Shown here piece by piece: positions 55,970-64,000 of a stretch of 64,000 bases of DNA. The translations under genes and the position numbers were made by a program. Origin of the DNA: Halorubellus litoreus (GTDB taxonomy: Archaea > Halobacteriota > Halobacteria > Halobacteriales > Natrialbaceae); NCBI RefSeq assembly GCF_037081675.1, contig NZ_JAZAQL010000005.1, positions 124,001-188,000 of the forward strand, given 5' to 3'. Positions within the stretch are counted from its first letter, which is position 1; every line of letters starts with the position of its first letter. Below the pieces are notes generated by a model. The model was not told where the DNA came from, made no database searches, and saw nothing but the letters and a program-made list of their open reading frames with translations.

Positions 55970-58089
55970 AGACTCGAACTCGCGCGGTACTGGGAATCGG
56001 GGTATTGACTGTGGGAATCGCCGCGGTCGGCGCGGCCTTGTTCGTCCTGGGGAACACCGAGGTGGGCGTGTACGTCGTCGTCGGTGGCGTCCCGCTCGTC
56101 CTCGTCGGCAGCGCCGTGATGTACGTTCGCGGCGTCGTCGGTGGCGAAGGGAACACCGGACAGTACGTCGAGCAGCGCGCGAAGCAGGTCGGGTCGTCGC
56201 TCAGGGACGTCTGGCGGTCGCTCGACGCCATCGAGACGCAGTTCCCGCGGTTCGACGTCGGGAACCTCCGTGCGCGAGCGGACTCGCTCGCGGCGGACTA
56301 CGAGGCGGAAGCCGGCGAGTTCGACCGCGAATCGGGGTCGTTCACCGTCGGTTCGAACGCGGCGAGCGCGGAACTCCAGGAGTTAGAGCGTATCGACGGG
56401 GAGTTGACGACGCTCGCGGCGGACCGCGACGACGCGCTCTACGAGTTCGTAACGACGCGACTCGCGAGCGTCGAGTCGAGCCTCGCCGCGCTCGCCGACG
56501 CGGGCCTGACCGCGCCCCCGTCGGCGTACGAGGAGCCGCCGACGCCCGCGGAGGGCGCGCCCAGCGGCGTCGACTACCGGGACGTCGTCGGTGACCCGTT
56601 GACCGAGTACCGAGACGTGGCCGACGAGACGGTCGCCGACGCCATCGAACGCGTGCGGGACATCCGTCGGAGCGCGACCGGCCCGATAGACGAGCAGGCG
56701 GTCGAGTCGCGACTCGATTCGGCGGCGAACGCGCGACGCGACGGCGAGTACGAGGAGGCGGTCGAGGACGTGCTCGCGGCGCGCTCGGAACTGGAGAGCG
56801 AACTCAGCGGGTCCTTCGACGCGGACCGCGAAGCCCTGCTCTCGCTCGCGGACGTGGTGCTCGCGTCGGACGCAGACCGGTTCGTCTCCGTCGAGCCGTT
56901 CGACCGGGTGGAGGAAGTCCAGCGAGAACTGGAGGCGCTCGATTCCGCGCTCGACGTGGAGGCGTTGACGCGGCATCGGGACGCGATGCGGTCCGCGACC
57001 CGCGACATCGTCGAGGCGCTGGAATCCGAACTGCAGGAGGCGGTTCGAACGCTCGAATCGGAGTCGCTGCCCGCGGGCTACTACACTCGCCCTGCCGCGG
57101 CGGACGAGGACCACGCGGGCACGTTCCGGCGGCTCGACGACGTCTCCGAGCTCGAATCGGAGTGGCGGGCCTCGATCGAACCGCTCGTGGAGGCGGTCGA
57201 TTCGCTCGACACGAAGGCGACGGTCGTCGAGGCGTACCCGGACGTCTCCGAGACGATTGACGAGCAGTTGCGTTCGGAGGGAACGGTGACGGCCGGCGAC
57301 CTGCCGGTCCGGCACGCGGAGCAGTTCTTCGGGCTGTACTTCCGGCGGAACCCGGACGTGGAGTTCGACCCGGACGCGCCCGCGCTCTCCCGGGGGACCG
57401 TCGAGACGTACACCGTGGAGGTGACTGTGGCGTACGACGAGGGGAGCGAGGACAAGCGGACGGCGGTCGTCGAACTGGCGAACGACGGGTTCGACGAGCG
57501 AGCGGTCGTCGAGACGCACCTCGTCGGGTCCGCGCGATTCGCGGACGTTCCCTTCGGCGAGTACGTCCTCTCGGTCGACCCGCGCGAGGACGACTACGCG
57601 GCCGTCGAGCGCACGCTTCAGGTGGACGAGGACGTCGAGACGACGGTCGACGTCGAGGCGGTGTCGCTGTACGACCAACTCGTCGGGGACCGCGAGGCGA
57701 CGATTCGAACGCAGGTCGAGGAGTTCGGCCCGCGACTCGAGGACCGTTTCGCGGAGACGGGCTACCTCAGTACGGCGATGGACTTCCCGATTACCGACGA
57801 GTACGTCCCCGGCCTGTTAGCCGCGTGGGCGGACGTCGAGGGGTACGCGATATCGCGTGCCGACGGCGTCATCTACGTCTACGACGACTCGCAGATATCT
57901 CAGGAGATAATGAACGTCATCCAGTACAATATCGACGAGAACGAGAGCATCTCTTACGAACGCGTGCGGTCGAACTTCCTGTCGACGCCGGTCCCGGACG
58001 AGGTCATCGCGTCGCTCGCTACGGACTCGGGGCTCCCGGTGGACGCGACCGACGATGGACTGCGCAAGCACGCCGGAGGTGATGCGTGA
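55966..58089 (+). CDS. Membrane protein with coiled coil and beta-sandwich domain
   Basis: 707 aa, ATG overlapping the previous stop. Two N-terminal helices in hairpin form (AVLGIGVLTVGIAAVGAALF, VYVVVGGVPLVLVGSAVMYV). About 70-440 is coiled coil and helical bundles (IDGELTTLAADRDDALYEFV, LQEAVRTLESESL). About 480-570 looks like a carboxypeptidase-regulatory-type beta sandwich (VETYTVEVTVAYDEGSEDKR, FADVPFGEYVLSVDPRE). The C-terminal 130 residues are alpha/beta (YAISRADGVIYVYDDSQISQ). The hairpin should leave this domain cytoplasmic. Probably links the membrane to the tubulin-like proteins; no name available. Confidence 0.75.
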   Translation: MKTRTRAVLGIGVLTVGIAAVGAALFVLGNTEVGVYVVVGGVPLVLVGSAVMYVRGVVGGEGNTGQYVEQRAKQVGSSLRDVWRSLDAIETQFPRFDVGNLRARADSLAADYEAEAGEFDRESGSFTVGSNAASAELQELERIDGELTTLAADRDDALYEFVTTRLASVESSLAALADAGLTAPPSAYEEPPTPAEGAPSGVDYRDVVGDPLTEYRDVADETVADAIERVRDIRRSATGPIDEQAVESRLDSAANARRDGEYEEAVEDVLAARSELESELSGSFDADREALLSLADVVLASDADRFVSVEPFDRVEEVQRELEALDSALDVEALTRHRDAMRSATRDIVEALESELQEAVRTLESESLPAGYYTRPAAADEDHAGTFRRLDDVSELESEWRASIEPLVEAVDSLDTKATVVEAYPDVSETIDEQLRSEGTVTAGDLPVRHAEQFFGLYFRRNPDVEFDPDAPALSRGTVETYTVEVTVAYDEGSEDKRTAVVELANDGFDERAVVETHLVGSARFADVPFGEYVLSVDPREDDYAAVERTLQVDEDVETTVDVEAVSLYDQLVGDREATIRTQVEEFGPRLEDRFAETGYLSTAMDFPITDEYVPGLLAAWADVEGYAISRADGVIYVYDDSQISQEIMNVIQYNIDENESISYERVRSNFLSTPVPDEVIASLATDSGLPVDATDDGLRKHAGGDA

Positions 58090-59291
58090 TGTCCCAGGGC
58101 CAGTTCACGCGCTGGGCGGTCATCGCGTCCGGCGAGGGTGGTGGTCGTATCGCCTCGCAGTTCTTCAGTCGCGCGGAGAACCCCGGCATCGAGGACCGTA
58201 TCCTCGTGATGAACACGAACCGGAACGACATCCGGAACACCGTCGACCGCATCGACGCGGCGATCACGGAGGACGCGGACATCGAGAGCACGCACGCGCT
58301 CGAGTTCGGTGACCTCGCGGGCGCCGGGAACTCGTATCACAACGGCCGGAAGGCCGCCGAGCAGGACCTCGACCGCATCATCAACCGCGTCAAGCGCGTG
58401 TTCGGGACGGCGGACGCGTTCCTGCACGTCGCGACGCTCGGTGGCGGCACCGGGAACGGGTCGATTCCGTACGTCATCGACCAGTTCAAGAACGGGTTGA
58501 GCGTCGGGGAGAGCGAGCCGTGGATGGACAGCGTCATCCACGTGGCGATGGCGGTGTGGCCGTTCTACTGGGAGCCCGACCAACGGCACTTCAACGCCGT
58601 CTGCGGGCTCTCGCGCCTCCTGAAGGTGCTCGACGGCGGCCAGAACGCGGACATGGTCATCCTCGCGGCGAACTCCCAGCTGGACGACGGCGGGAGCCGG
58701 CAGAACTACGATGGCGTCAACGAGATGATCATCGAAGCGATCGACCTGATGATCGGCGCGGGCCGAGAGACCCACGGCGTCATCGACATCGAGGACTACG
58801 TCACCATCCCCTCACGGTACGGGTCCTATCACTTCACGCCCGCGGTCGCGACGGGGATGGACGGGAACATCTACGAGCTGGAGTACATGTTCGACAAGGC
58901 GGCGGAGAACCCGTTCGTCCCGATGGACGTGGCGACATCCCAGATCGTGTTCCCGGTCGTGCGGGCGCCCGAGAGCATGATCGAGAACGGCGAGATCACG
59001 GAGCCGGAGGTGTACCGGACGTTCAACGAGTGGCAGAACAAGCACGACCTCAGTATCGCGGGGCAGGCGAGCCTCACGCCGAAGCGCGGCCGTGGGTCCG
59101 ACGTCGACGTCCTCCTGCTGCTCGGTGGGTTCGACCTGACGCCGTTGCTCGACCACTCGATGGACCAGCACCAGCAGGTCACGGAGAACCTCGCTCGAGG
59201 CGCTGCGCCCGGCGGCGAGGGGTTGAGTGACCGCGAGTTACAGCAGGTCATGGAGAACCTCGAGGAGTACCGCGACCACAACGAGGGATAG
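58089..59291 (+). CDS. Divergent tubulin/FtsZ-like protein 3
   Basis: 400 aa from ATG 58089 (the GTG just before it overlaps the previous stop and is an alternative). T1-like loop WAVIASGEGGGRIASQFFSR (about 9-28), canonical T4 loop VATLGGGTGNGSIPYVIDQF (about 113-132), and a T7-like VIDIEDYVTIPSRYGSYHF (about 231-249). Size and loop spacing are closest to true FtsZ (about 390 aa). The C-terminus (LLLLGGFDLTPLLDHSMDQH) differs from the FtsZ tail. Likely GTP-binding; sits between two large membrane proteins. Confidence 0.87.
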   Translation: MSQGQFTRWAVIASGEGGGRIASQFFSRAENPGIEDRILVMNTNRNDIRNTVDRIDAAITEDADIESTHALEFGDLAGAGNSYHNGRKAAEQDLDRIINRVKRVFGTADAFLHVATLGGGTGNGSIPYVIDQFKNGLSVGESEPWMDSVIHVAMAVWPFYWEPDQRHFNAVCGLSRLLKVLDGGQNADMVILAANSQLDDGGSRQNYDGVNEMIIEAIDLMIGAGRETHGVIDIEDYVTIPSRYGSYHFTPAVATGMDGNIYELEYMFDKAAENPFVPMDVATSQIVFPVVRAPESMIENGEITEPEVYRTFNEWQNKHDLSIAGQASLTPKRGRGSDVDVLLLLGGFDLTPLLDHSMDQHQQVTENLARGAAPGGEGLSDRELQQVMENLEEYRDHNEG

Positions 59292-59292
59292 T

Positions 59293-62200
59293 ATGCGGGG
59301 GGGAACACGCGTCACGCTCCTCGTCGCGGTGCTCGCACTCGCTGGGGTGGTCGTCGGTGGCGTCGCCGCGGGGAGCCCCGGGGTCGCCGGTCCGGGAATC
59401 GCTTCGGTCGGCGACGCCGGTTCGGGTCCGTCGAGCGCGACGGCCGCGCCGAACGCGACGGTCGCCGTCGAGCGAGTCAACACGAACCGGATTCGCGTGA
59501 ACGTGACGTTCACGAATACGACGCGCAACCAGACCAAGACGAAGTTCCTGGTGAACGTGACGGATACGGGCGCTGCGAACGCGAAGAACGTCACGTTCCA
59601 ATCGAAGCGGAACGGGGCGACGTACGTCACGGGAATGGCCGTGAAGCAACTGACTGGCCCGAAGACGACCGACGACCTGTCGGCGGCGTCGGTCGCCGTC
59701 GAGTTGAACGGGTCCGTTCTCGGGACGGACTCGGTAAACCTCCAGTACGCGGACCTCTCGGGGGCGAGCGCCGCGTTCGACGACGGGCCGCTACGGGTCT
59801 CCGGGCTCTCGCTGCGCGGGTTCGAGCCAGGGTCGCAGGTCGCGCTCTTGGTCGGTGACGGGAGCCTGAACGCGACGTACGCCGCGGGCGCGACGGAGGC
59901 GCTCGTCCTCGACCGGAGCGAGCTCTCGACGCTCTCGCGGGACGAACTGTTCGGGAACGCTCGCGTCGCGGTCGACGCGACCGCGGCGCCCGTGAACGTC
60001 ACGCAGACGGCGACGTCGGTGAACGTGCACGCTGCGGCGACGGACGCGACGCGACTCGTCGTCGCCGGTGAATCGTTCGTCGTCGAGAACCCGCTCGTCG
60101 GCGTGCTCGACGCGAACGAGTACCTGCTGGACGTGGAGACGACCGAACCGACCGGGAAGTACGTCGGGAACGTCACCGCGAGCGGAGACCGGGTTCCGCT
60201 CCCGAGTGATGCAATCGGTGCGGACGTGACCGCGAACCTCACCGTCGCCGACGGCAGCGACCGCGTTGTGCTCGACGGCTGGAAGGGCACCTACGCGGAT
60301 TCGAACGTCTCCGTCGCCCTGAACGGGAGTTACGTCCAGGTGTCGCCGGACGTCGGCGCGCAGAGCATCCTGTTCAAGACGCTCGACGGCGCCGTCCGGC
60401 GCGTGAACCTGACGAACGTCGGCGACCTCGCGAGCACCTACGCGGTCGCCGGGAACGAGACCGTCCCGGCGAACGCCGACCTCGTCGTCGTCGGCGCGAA
60501 CGCGGTCTACAGCGGTTCGTCGGCGAACGCGAACTTCCAGACGCCAGCCTCGGCCGGGAACGGCACGCCGACCACGACACCGACGACGACGAACGGGTCG
60601 ACGGCCGGGAACACTACCGCGAGCGGGCTCCTCTTCCTCCCGGCCGGGTACACTGGAGTGAACACCGGTATCCTCGTCGTCGTCACGCTACTGCTGGGCG
60701 CGCTCGTCTCGGCCGGCCTCGGCGTCTACCGGTCGGCGATCGACGCGAGCGTCGATGGGGTCAGACCAACGGATGCACACGGCGCGCTGATCGTCCTCGG
60801 TTTCGGTCTCATCACCGGCATCATCGCGGGTGTCCTCGTCATCTGGCTCGCCGCGAGCGACCTCGGGCCGCTCGGATTGCTTCCGGCCGCGGGCATCGGC
60901 GCCTTCTTCAGTATGGTCGGTTCCTGGCCGGCCGCGTACGGGATGGCGAGCGCTGGGCTCTGGGGGAAGACGTCACCGAAGCGTCGGTCGACGTCGCGGA
61001 CGGAGACGCCGGTTCCGGTGACCGTCCAGATCGTGACGGACGACAACCGGCGCGTGCAGCGGTCGGTCAGCGTGACCGCGCGGTCGACCGCGCGCAGCGA
61101 CGACCACTCGACGACGACGGACACGGGCCGAGCGAAACTCAAGCTCAAGCCCGGGACGTGGACGGTCGGCGCCTCGGTCGCGGGCCAGCAGTACGAGACG
61201 CGCGTCGACATCGGGAGCGGTCACAGCCGCGGGAAGGAGGCGCGCATCGTCTGCCAGCGCCCGCAGATCGCCGTCCGGCTCTCGGACGGCGCGGACGGCG
61301 AGGCGCTGCCGGACGCGACCGTGCACGTCGAGCCGGACGACGGCGACCCCGTCGAGGAGACGACGAACCGGAGTGGAAAGGCCGCGGTCGTCCTGCCGTT
61401 CACCGCCACGGCCGCGACGCTGTCGGTGTCGCACCCGAAGTACGTCGGGGCGACGCGGGACGTCTCGCTCGACGACCAGAAGCAAGCGTTCGACGTCGGG
61501 CTGGAACGGAAGACTGGGTCGCTGTCCGTGACCGCGGAGGTCGACGGTGTCGCGACCGGGAACCTCCCGGTCGCCATCGCGCCCGCCGACGGCGACGACT
61601 TCCGCGCTCGCGAGCGCCGGCAGACGCTGGAGACCGACCGGAACGGGACGGCGACCGTGGACGTCCTCGTCGGCGACTACGTCGTCGACCTGGACCTCCC
61701 CGCGGCGGCGTCCAGCGAGTTCCGGACCGATACGACGACCGCGAGGATCGACCGTGGCGGGAACGCGCGAGTCTCGGTGCGTGCGTCCTTCGAGTGGACG
61801 CTCCCACCGGCAGTCCGGACGCGGCTGTCGGACGTGCGCGAGGACGTCGCCGCGCTCTCGGACCGCGCCGGACGCGACGTCGCGTTCCCGCGGTACTACG
61901 GGTCGGTCGTCGAGACGTTGCTCGACGTCGTCGAATCGCTCCCCGAGCAAGGGCATCGCTTCGTGGACGTGGACACGCACCCGGAGGCCGTCGCGGACGC
62001 ACTCCTGGACGTCGCCGAGGAGGCGGTCACTCGCGTGAACACGGCGATGACGACGAAACGGAACGTGGACGTGTTCGCCGCGTGCGCGGACCTCCCGGAT
62101 GCGGCTGTCGAGTTCCGGGGTGACGCGGCGTCGTTCGACGCGTTCCTCGAGCACGCGTCGGACGCGAACGACGGGAACCTGACGCGACGCATCGAGGAGA

Positions 62201-62421
62201 CGAAGAGCCGAATCGACCGGGAGCGAGATACGTTGACCGAGGTGGAGCCGGTGACTGAGGTCTGGGAGCTCTCCCGGGAGCTCTTCCAGGAGGCGCGGCG
62301 GGAATCGGACGACGTCGAGCGAGCGGCGAAGACGCTGCTCGTCGCGGCGTTACTCGACGCGGTAGAGGAGGCGTTCGAGCACGACCAGTTACGCGAACGG
62401 ATGCAACAGACGGTGTTCTGA
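59293..62421 (+). CDS. Large envelope-spanning protein with extracellular sequon-rich domain and cytoplasmic beta-sandwich repeats
   Basis: 1042 aa from ATG 59293 (prior stop 2 nt away). Signal peptide TRVTLLVAVLALAGVVVGGV; about 40-430 is an extracytoplasmic domain with many Asn-X-Ser/Thr sites and a Thr-rich stalk (TPTTTPTTTNGSTAGNTTAS). Then several membrane helices (GILVVVTLLLGALVSAGLGV, ALIVLGFGLITGIIAGVLVI, LLPAAGIGAFFSMVGSWPAA). From about 570 there are beta-sandwich modules of carboxypeptidase-regulatory type (VTVQIVTDDNRRVQRSVSVT, GKAAVVLPFTATAATLSVSH, VATGNLPVAIAPADGDDF), and last a helical domain of about 200 residues. Spans the envelope and could couple a tubulin polymer to the outside. 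Confidence 0.8.
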   Translation: MRGGTRVTLLVAVLALAGVVVGGVAAGSPGVAGPGIASVGDAGSGPSSATAAPNATVAVERVNTNRIRVNVTFTNTTRNQTKTKFLVNVTDTGAANAKNVTFQSKRNGATYVTGMAVKQLTGPKTTDDLSAASVAVELNGSVLGTDSVNLQYADLSGASAAFDDGPLRVSGLSLRGFEPGSQVALLVGDGSLNATYAAGATEALVLDRSELSTLSRDELFGNARVAVDATAAPVNVTQTATSVNVHAAATDATRLVVAGESFVVENPLVGVLDANEYLLDVETTEPTGKYVGNVTASGDRVPLPSDAIGADVTANLTVADGSDRVVLDGWKGTYADSNVSVALNGSYVQVSPDVGAQSILFKTLDGAVRRVNLTNVGDLASTYAVAGNETVPANADLVVVGANAVYSGSSANANFQTPASAGNGTPTTTPTTTNGSTAGNTTASGLLFLPAGYTGVNTGILVVVTLLLGALVSAGLGVYRSAIDASVDGVRPTDAHGALIVLGFGLITGIIAGVLVIWLAASDLGPLGLLPAAGIGAFFSMVGSWPAAYGMASAGLWGKTSPKRRSTSRTETPVPVTVQIVTDDNRRVQRSVSVTARSTARSDDHSTTTDTGRAKLKLKPGTWTVGASVAGQQYETRVDIGSGHSRGKEARIVCQRPQIAVRLSDGADGEALPDATVHVEPDDGDPVEETTNRSGKAAVVLPFTATAATLSVSHPKYVGATRDVSLDDQKQAFDVGLERKTGSLSVTAEVDGVATGNLPVAIAPADGDDFRARERRQTLETDRNGTATVDVLVGDYVVDLDLPAAASSEFRTDTTTARIDRGGNARVSVRASFEWTLPPAVRTRLSDVREDVAALSDRAGRDVAFPRYYGSVVETLLDVVESLPEQGHRFVDVDTHPEAVADALLDVAEEAVTRVNTAMTTKRNVDVFAACADLPDAAVEFRGDAASFDAFLEHASDANDGNLTRRIEETKSRIDRERDTLTEVEPVTEVWELSRELFQEARRESDDVERAAKTLLVAALLDAVEEAFEHDQLRERMQQTVF

Positions 62422-62422
62422 C

Positions 62423-63430
62423 ATGAATGGGATTCGGATATTGATCGGATTGCTCGTCGTGGGGTCGGTCGTCGCGGCACAACCGGGGGCTGCGATGCGG
62501 TCGTCGACGGCGACGACCGTGGACGACTCGGGGCCGCCGGAGACCGCAGACGAGTACCTATCGGCGTTCCAGTCGATGGAGGGGGTACCGGCGTTCGACC
62601 GATACACGCAGTTCGAGACCATCAGGTCGCTCGCGGTGTCGAAGCTACAGGTCGCGGAGTTCGACGACGCGACCGAACGCGAGATGGCGACGACACTCCG
62701 ATTACTCCGGTCGTTCCGGGAGGCGTACCAGGCGGCGCAGAACGGGTCGACGACGACGAGTCTCGGAGCCGCGAACCGGACGCTCTCGTCGGTCACGTCC
62801 CTCAAAGAACAGGGGTTGACGTACGCGCCGCTCGCCGACATCGCGGTCAGTCGGTTCTACGAGAACCGCGGCGACGAGTTCCTGCAGGCCGCGGCGAACG
62901 CGTCGCGGACGCCCGAACAGATAGAGCAGTTGGAGCTGGCGTCGGTCGCGTTCCGGCGTGCGGGCGCGAGCAAGAAGTTCTCGCAGGTGAGCTTGCGGTA
63001 CCAGAGCGTCCGCTCGGAGTACCAGCGGAACGTGGAGACGATGAACGCGTCGGCGTCGACGGCGTCGTCGTTCCTGTCCGCGTGTTCGTCCTGTAGCGAC
63101 GTGCAGGGTGCGCTCGCGTCGAACGGCCTGCAGACGTTCGAGTACTACCTGGAGTCCAGTTCGAAGATCTCGGAGCTTCGCGAGGCGGAGTCGCTCGCCG
63201 AGAAGCACGGGCTCTCCGAGCGCGCGTCGTCGTTCGCGGCAGCGCGGTCGGACGTGTCGACCGTTCGGGGGACGCTCGCGGTTGCGAGCGCCGGCGTCCT
63301 CGTCGGGTACGGTCTGGTGCTTGCCCTGGTCGCGATGCTCGTCGGGCATCGCATCGTCACGTGGAGCGAGACCGTGCAGGCGTCACAGATCGGTGAGATA
63401 GTGATGCTGGAGGAGGTGAACGATGCGTAA
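62423..63430 (+). CDS. Secreted helical protein with C-terminal membrane anchor
   Basis: 335 aa, starting 1 nt after the previous stop. Signal peptide (GIRILIGLLVVGSVVAAQPG), about 230 residues of helices outside the cell (ATEREMATTLRLLRSFREAY, EQIEQLELASVAFRRAGASK) with a CSSC pair (SACSSCSDVQ) and N-glycosylation sites, then one anchor helix (GVLVGYGLVLALVAMLVGH) and a short cytoplasmic tail. TPR-like repeat helices are possible. The stop is 8 nt inside the next gene. Confidence 0.75.
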   Translation: MNGIRILIGLLVVGSVVAAQPGAAMRSSTATTVDDSGPPETADEYLSAFQSMEGVPAFDRYTQFETIRSLAVSKLQVAEFDDATEREMATTLRLLRSFREAYQAAQNGSTTTSLGAANRTLSSVTSLKEQGLTYAPLADIAVSRFYENRGDEFLQAAANASRTPEQIEQLELASVAFRRAGASKKFSQVSLRYQSVRSEYQRNVETMNASASTASSFLSACSSCSDVQGALASNGLQTFEYYLESSSKISELREAESLAEKHGLSERASSFAAARSDVSTVRGTLAVASAGVLVGYGLVLALVAMLVGHRIVTWSETVQASQIGEIVMLEEVNDA

Positions 63431-64000
63431 CGCCACCGCGCTCGTCGTCGCGGTGCTCTCGCTGGTCGTCGTCGCGGCGTTCGCGCCGGTGACCGTCGCC
63501 AGCGCGGACGTCGCGCCGACGTCGACCGACGACGTCGGTGCCGCGGCGGCGGAATCGACCGTGGGTGCCTCCGCGGATGCGGAACCGGCTGTGGATGCCT
63601 CCGCGGAAGCGGAATCGAACGACACTGCGGGCGCGGCGTTGTCGACGCCCGCGTCCACGACCCTCGAACTTCAGGAGGCGTTCGAGGGGTCGACGGATAG
63701 CGGTCGAGTCTCCCTCAGTTTCACCGCGTCGGAGAACACGACCGTGACGGCGGAGAGCCAGGACTCCGACGGCGAGGTGACGTTCACGTTCAGCGGGTGG
63801 TCCGGTGGTGGGCGTAGCGGGTCCAGTTCGACGTTCCAGATCGAGGACGGCGAGACGTACACGGTGTACTACGACGCCGTCGGCGAATCTCGCGGCGAGG
63901 ACGGTTTCGACACGACGCGGTCGGTGGACGTGACCGTGTCGAACGTCGGGACGGGGACGTTGAGCGCGGACGTGAACTACGTCTCGCCGAGCTTCGGGCG
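63423..64000 (+). CDS. Secreted protein with N-terminal signal peptide (partial)
   Basis: Starts at ATG 63423, overlapping the previous gene's last 8 nt, and runs off the right edge, so only about 192 residues are seen. Signal peptide ATALVVAVLSLVVVAAFAPV, Ala/Thr-rich acidic stalk with DAEPAVDASAEAE repeats, then a beta-sandwich-like domain (SGRVSLSFTASENTTVTAES, GEVTFTFSGWSGGGRSGSSS). Shows that the operon continues beyond the window. Whether a membrane anchor follows is unknown. Confidence 0.74.
   Translation, partial: MRNATALVVAVLSLVVVAAFAPVTVASADVAPTSTDDVGAAAAESTVGASADAEPAVDASAEAESNDTAGAALSTPASTTLELQEAFEGSTDSGRVSLSFTASENTTVTAESQDSDGEVTFTFSGWSGGGRSGSSSTFQIEDGETYTVYYDAVGESRGEDGFDTTRSVDVTVSNVGTGTLSADVNYVSPSFG

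Overview
The window is a chromosome segment of a haloarchaeon (class Halobacteria). The DNA is very GC-rich, nearly every protein is acidic (Asp/Glu-rich), promoters are archaeal TATA type close to the start codon, and the gene content is typical: PilB/PilC archaeal pilus machinery, TatA, the four-gene succinate dehydrogenase operon sdhCDBA, haloarchaeal DUF families, Orc1/Cdc6 with origin repeats, and tubulin/FtsZ-like proteins. Genus cannot be told from the sequence alone. No insertion sequence with a transposase, no CRISPR array and no rRNA were found.

Layout. 1-842: start of a response regulator, cut by the left edge. 926-10183 (minus): a seven-gene type IV pilus-like operon (PilB-type ATPase, PilC-type platform protein and five small prepilin-like membrane proteins). 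10184-14690: a tRNA-Arg, an odd tRNA-like gene, T-arm-like remnants beside both, tatA, a peroxiredoxin, an HD hydrolase and small proteins. 14887-18440: sdhCDBA. 18679-22082: an aspartoacylase-like hydrolase divergent from an acetyltransferase and a RimK ATP-grasp/retropepsin fusion, probably one peptide- or amide-modification pathway. 22083-28073: AzlCD exporter, AlkA-type glycosylase, three tandem membrane paralogues, a methyltransferase and a 7TM histidine kinase. 28173-31426: divergent beta-oxidation genes. 31454-36736: a second tandem trio of membrane paralogues, a LOG-like protein, a P450, a YprB-type nuclease and a thioesterase. 36917-44273: a large disordered membrane protein, thioredoxin, NAD(P)H-hydrate epimerase and a thiolase/DUF35 pair. 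44401-46609: a replication origin (inverted groups of ORB-like repeats, a G-rich tract, an AT-richer block) with orc1/cdc6. 46790-47533: a short-chain reductase.

The most interesting region is 47835 to the right edge: at least 16 kb, all on the plus strand, encoding three mutually divergent tubulin/FtsZ-like proteins interleaved with membrane proteins that carry cytoplasmic coiled coils or extracytoplasmic, sequon-rich and beta-sandwich domains. From 53110 on, most start and stop codons overlap, so it is a tight operon that continues past the window. None of the three looks like ordinary FtsZ or CetZ. From the topology I infer an envelope-spanning, cytoskeleton-driven membrane machine. It resembles the FtsZ-like (FtsZl) families noted by comparative genomics, but its function is unknown.

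A second theme is short tandem duplications at or just past stop codons (18654, 36826, 42491, 46675, 49704). One of them repeats the terminal Asp codons and the stop codon in frame.
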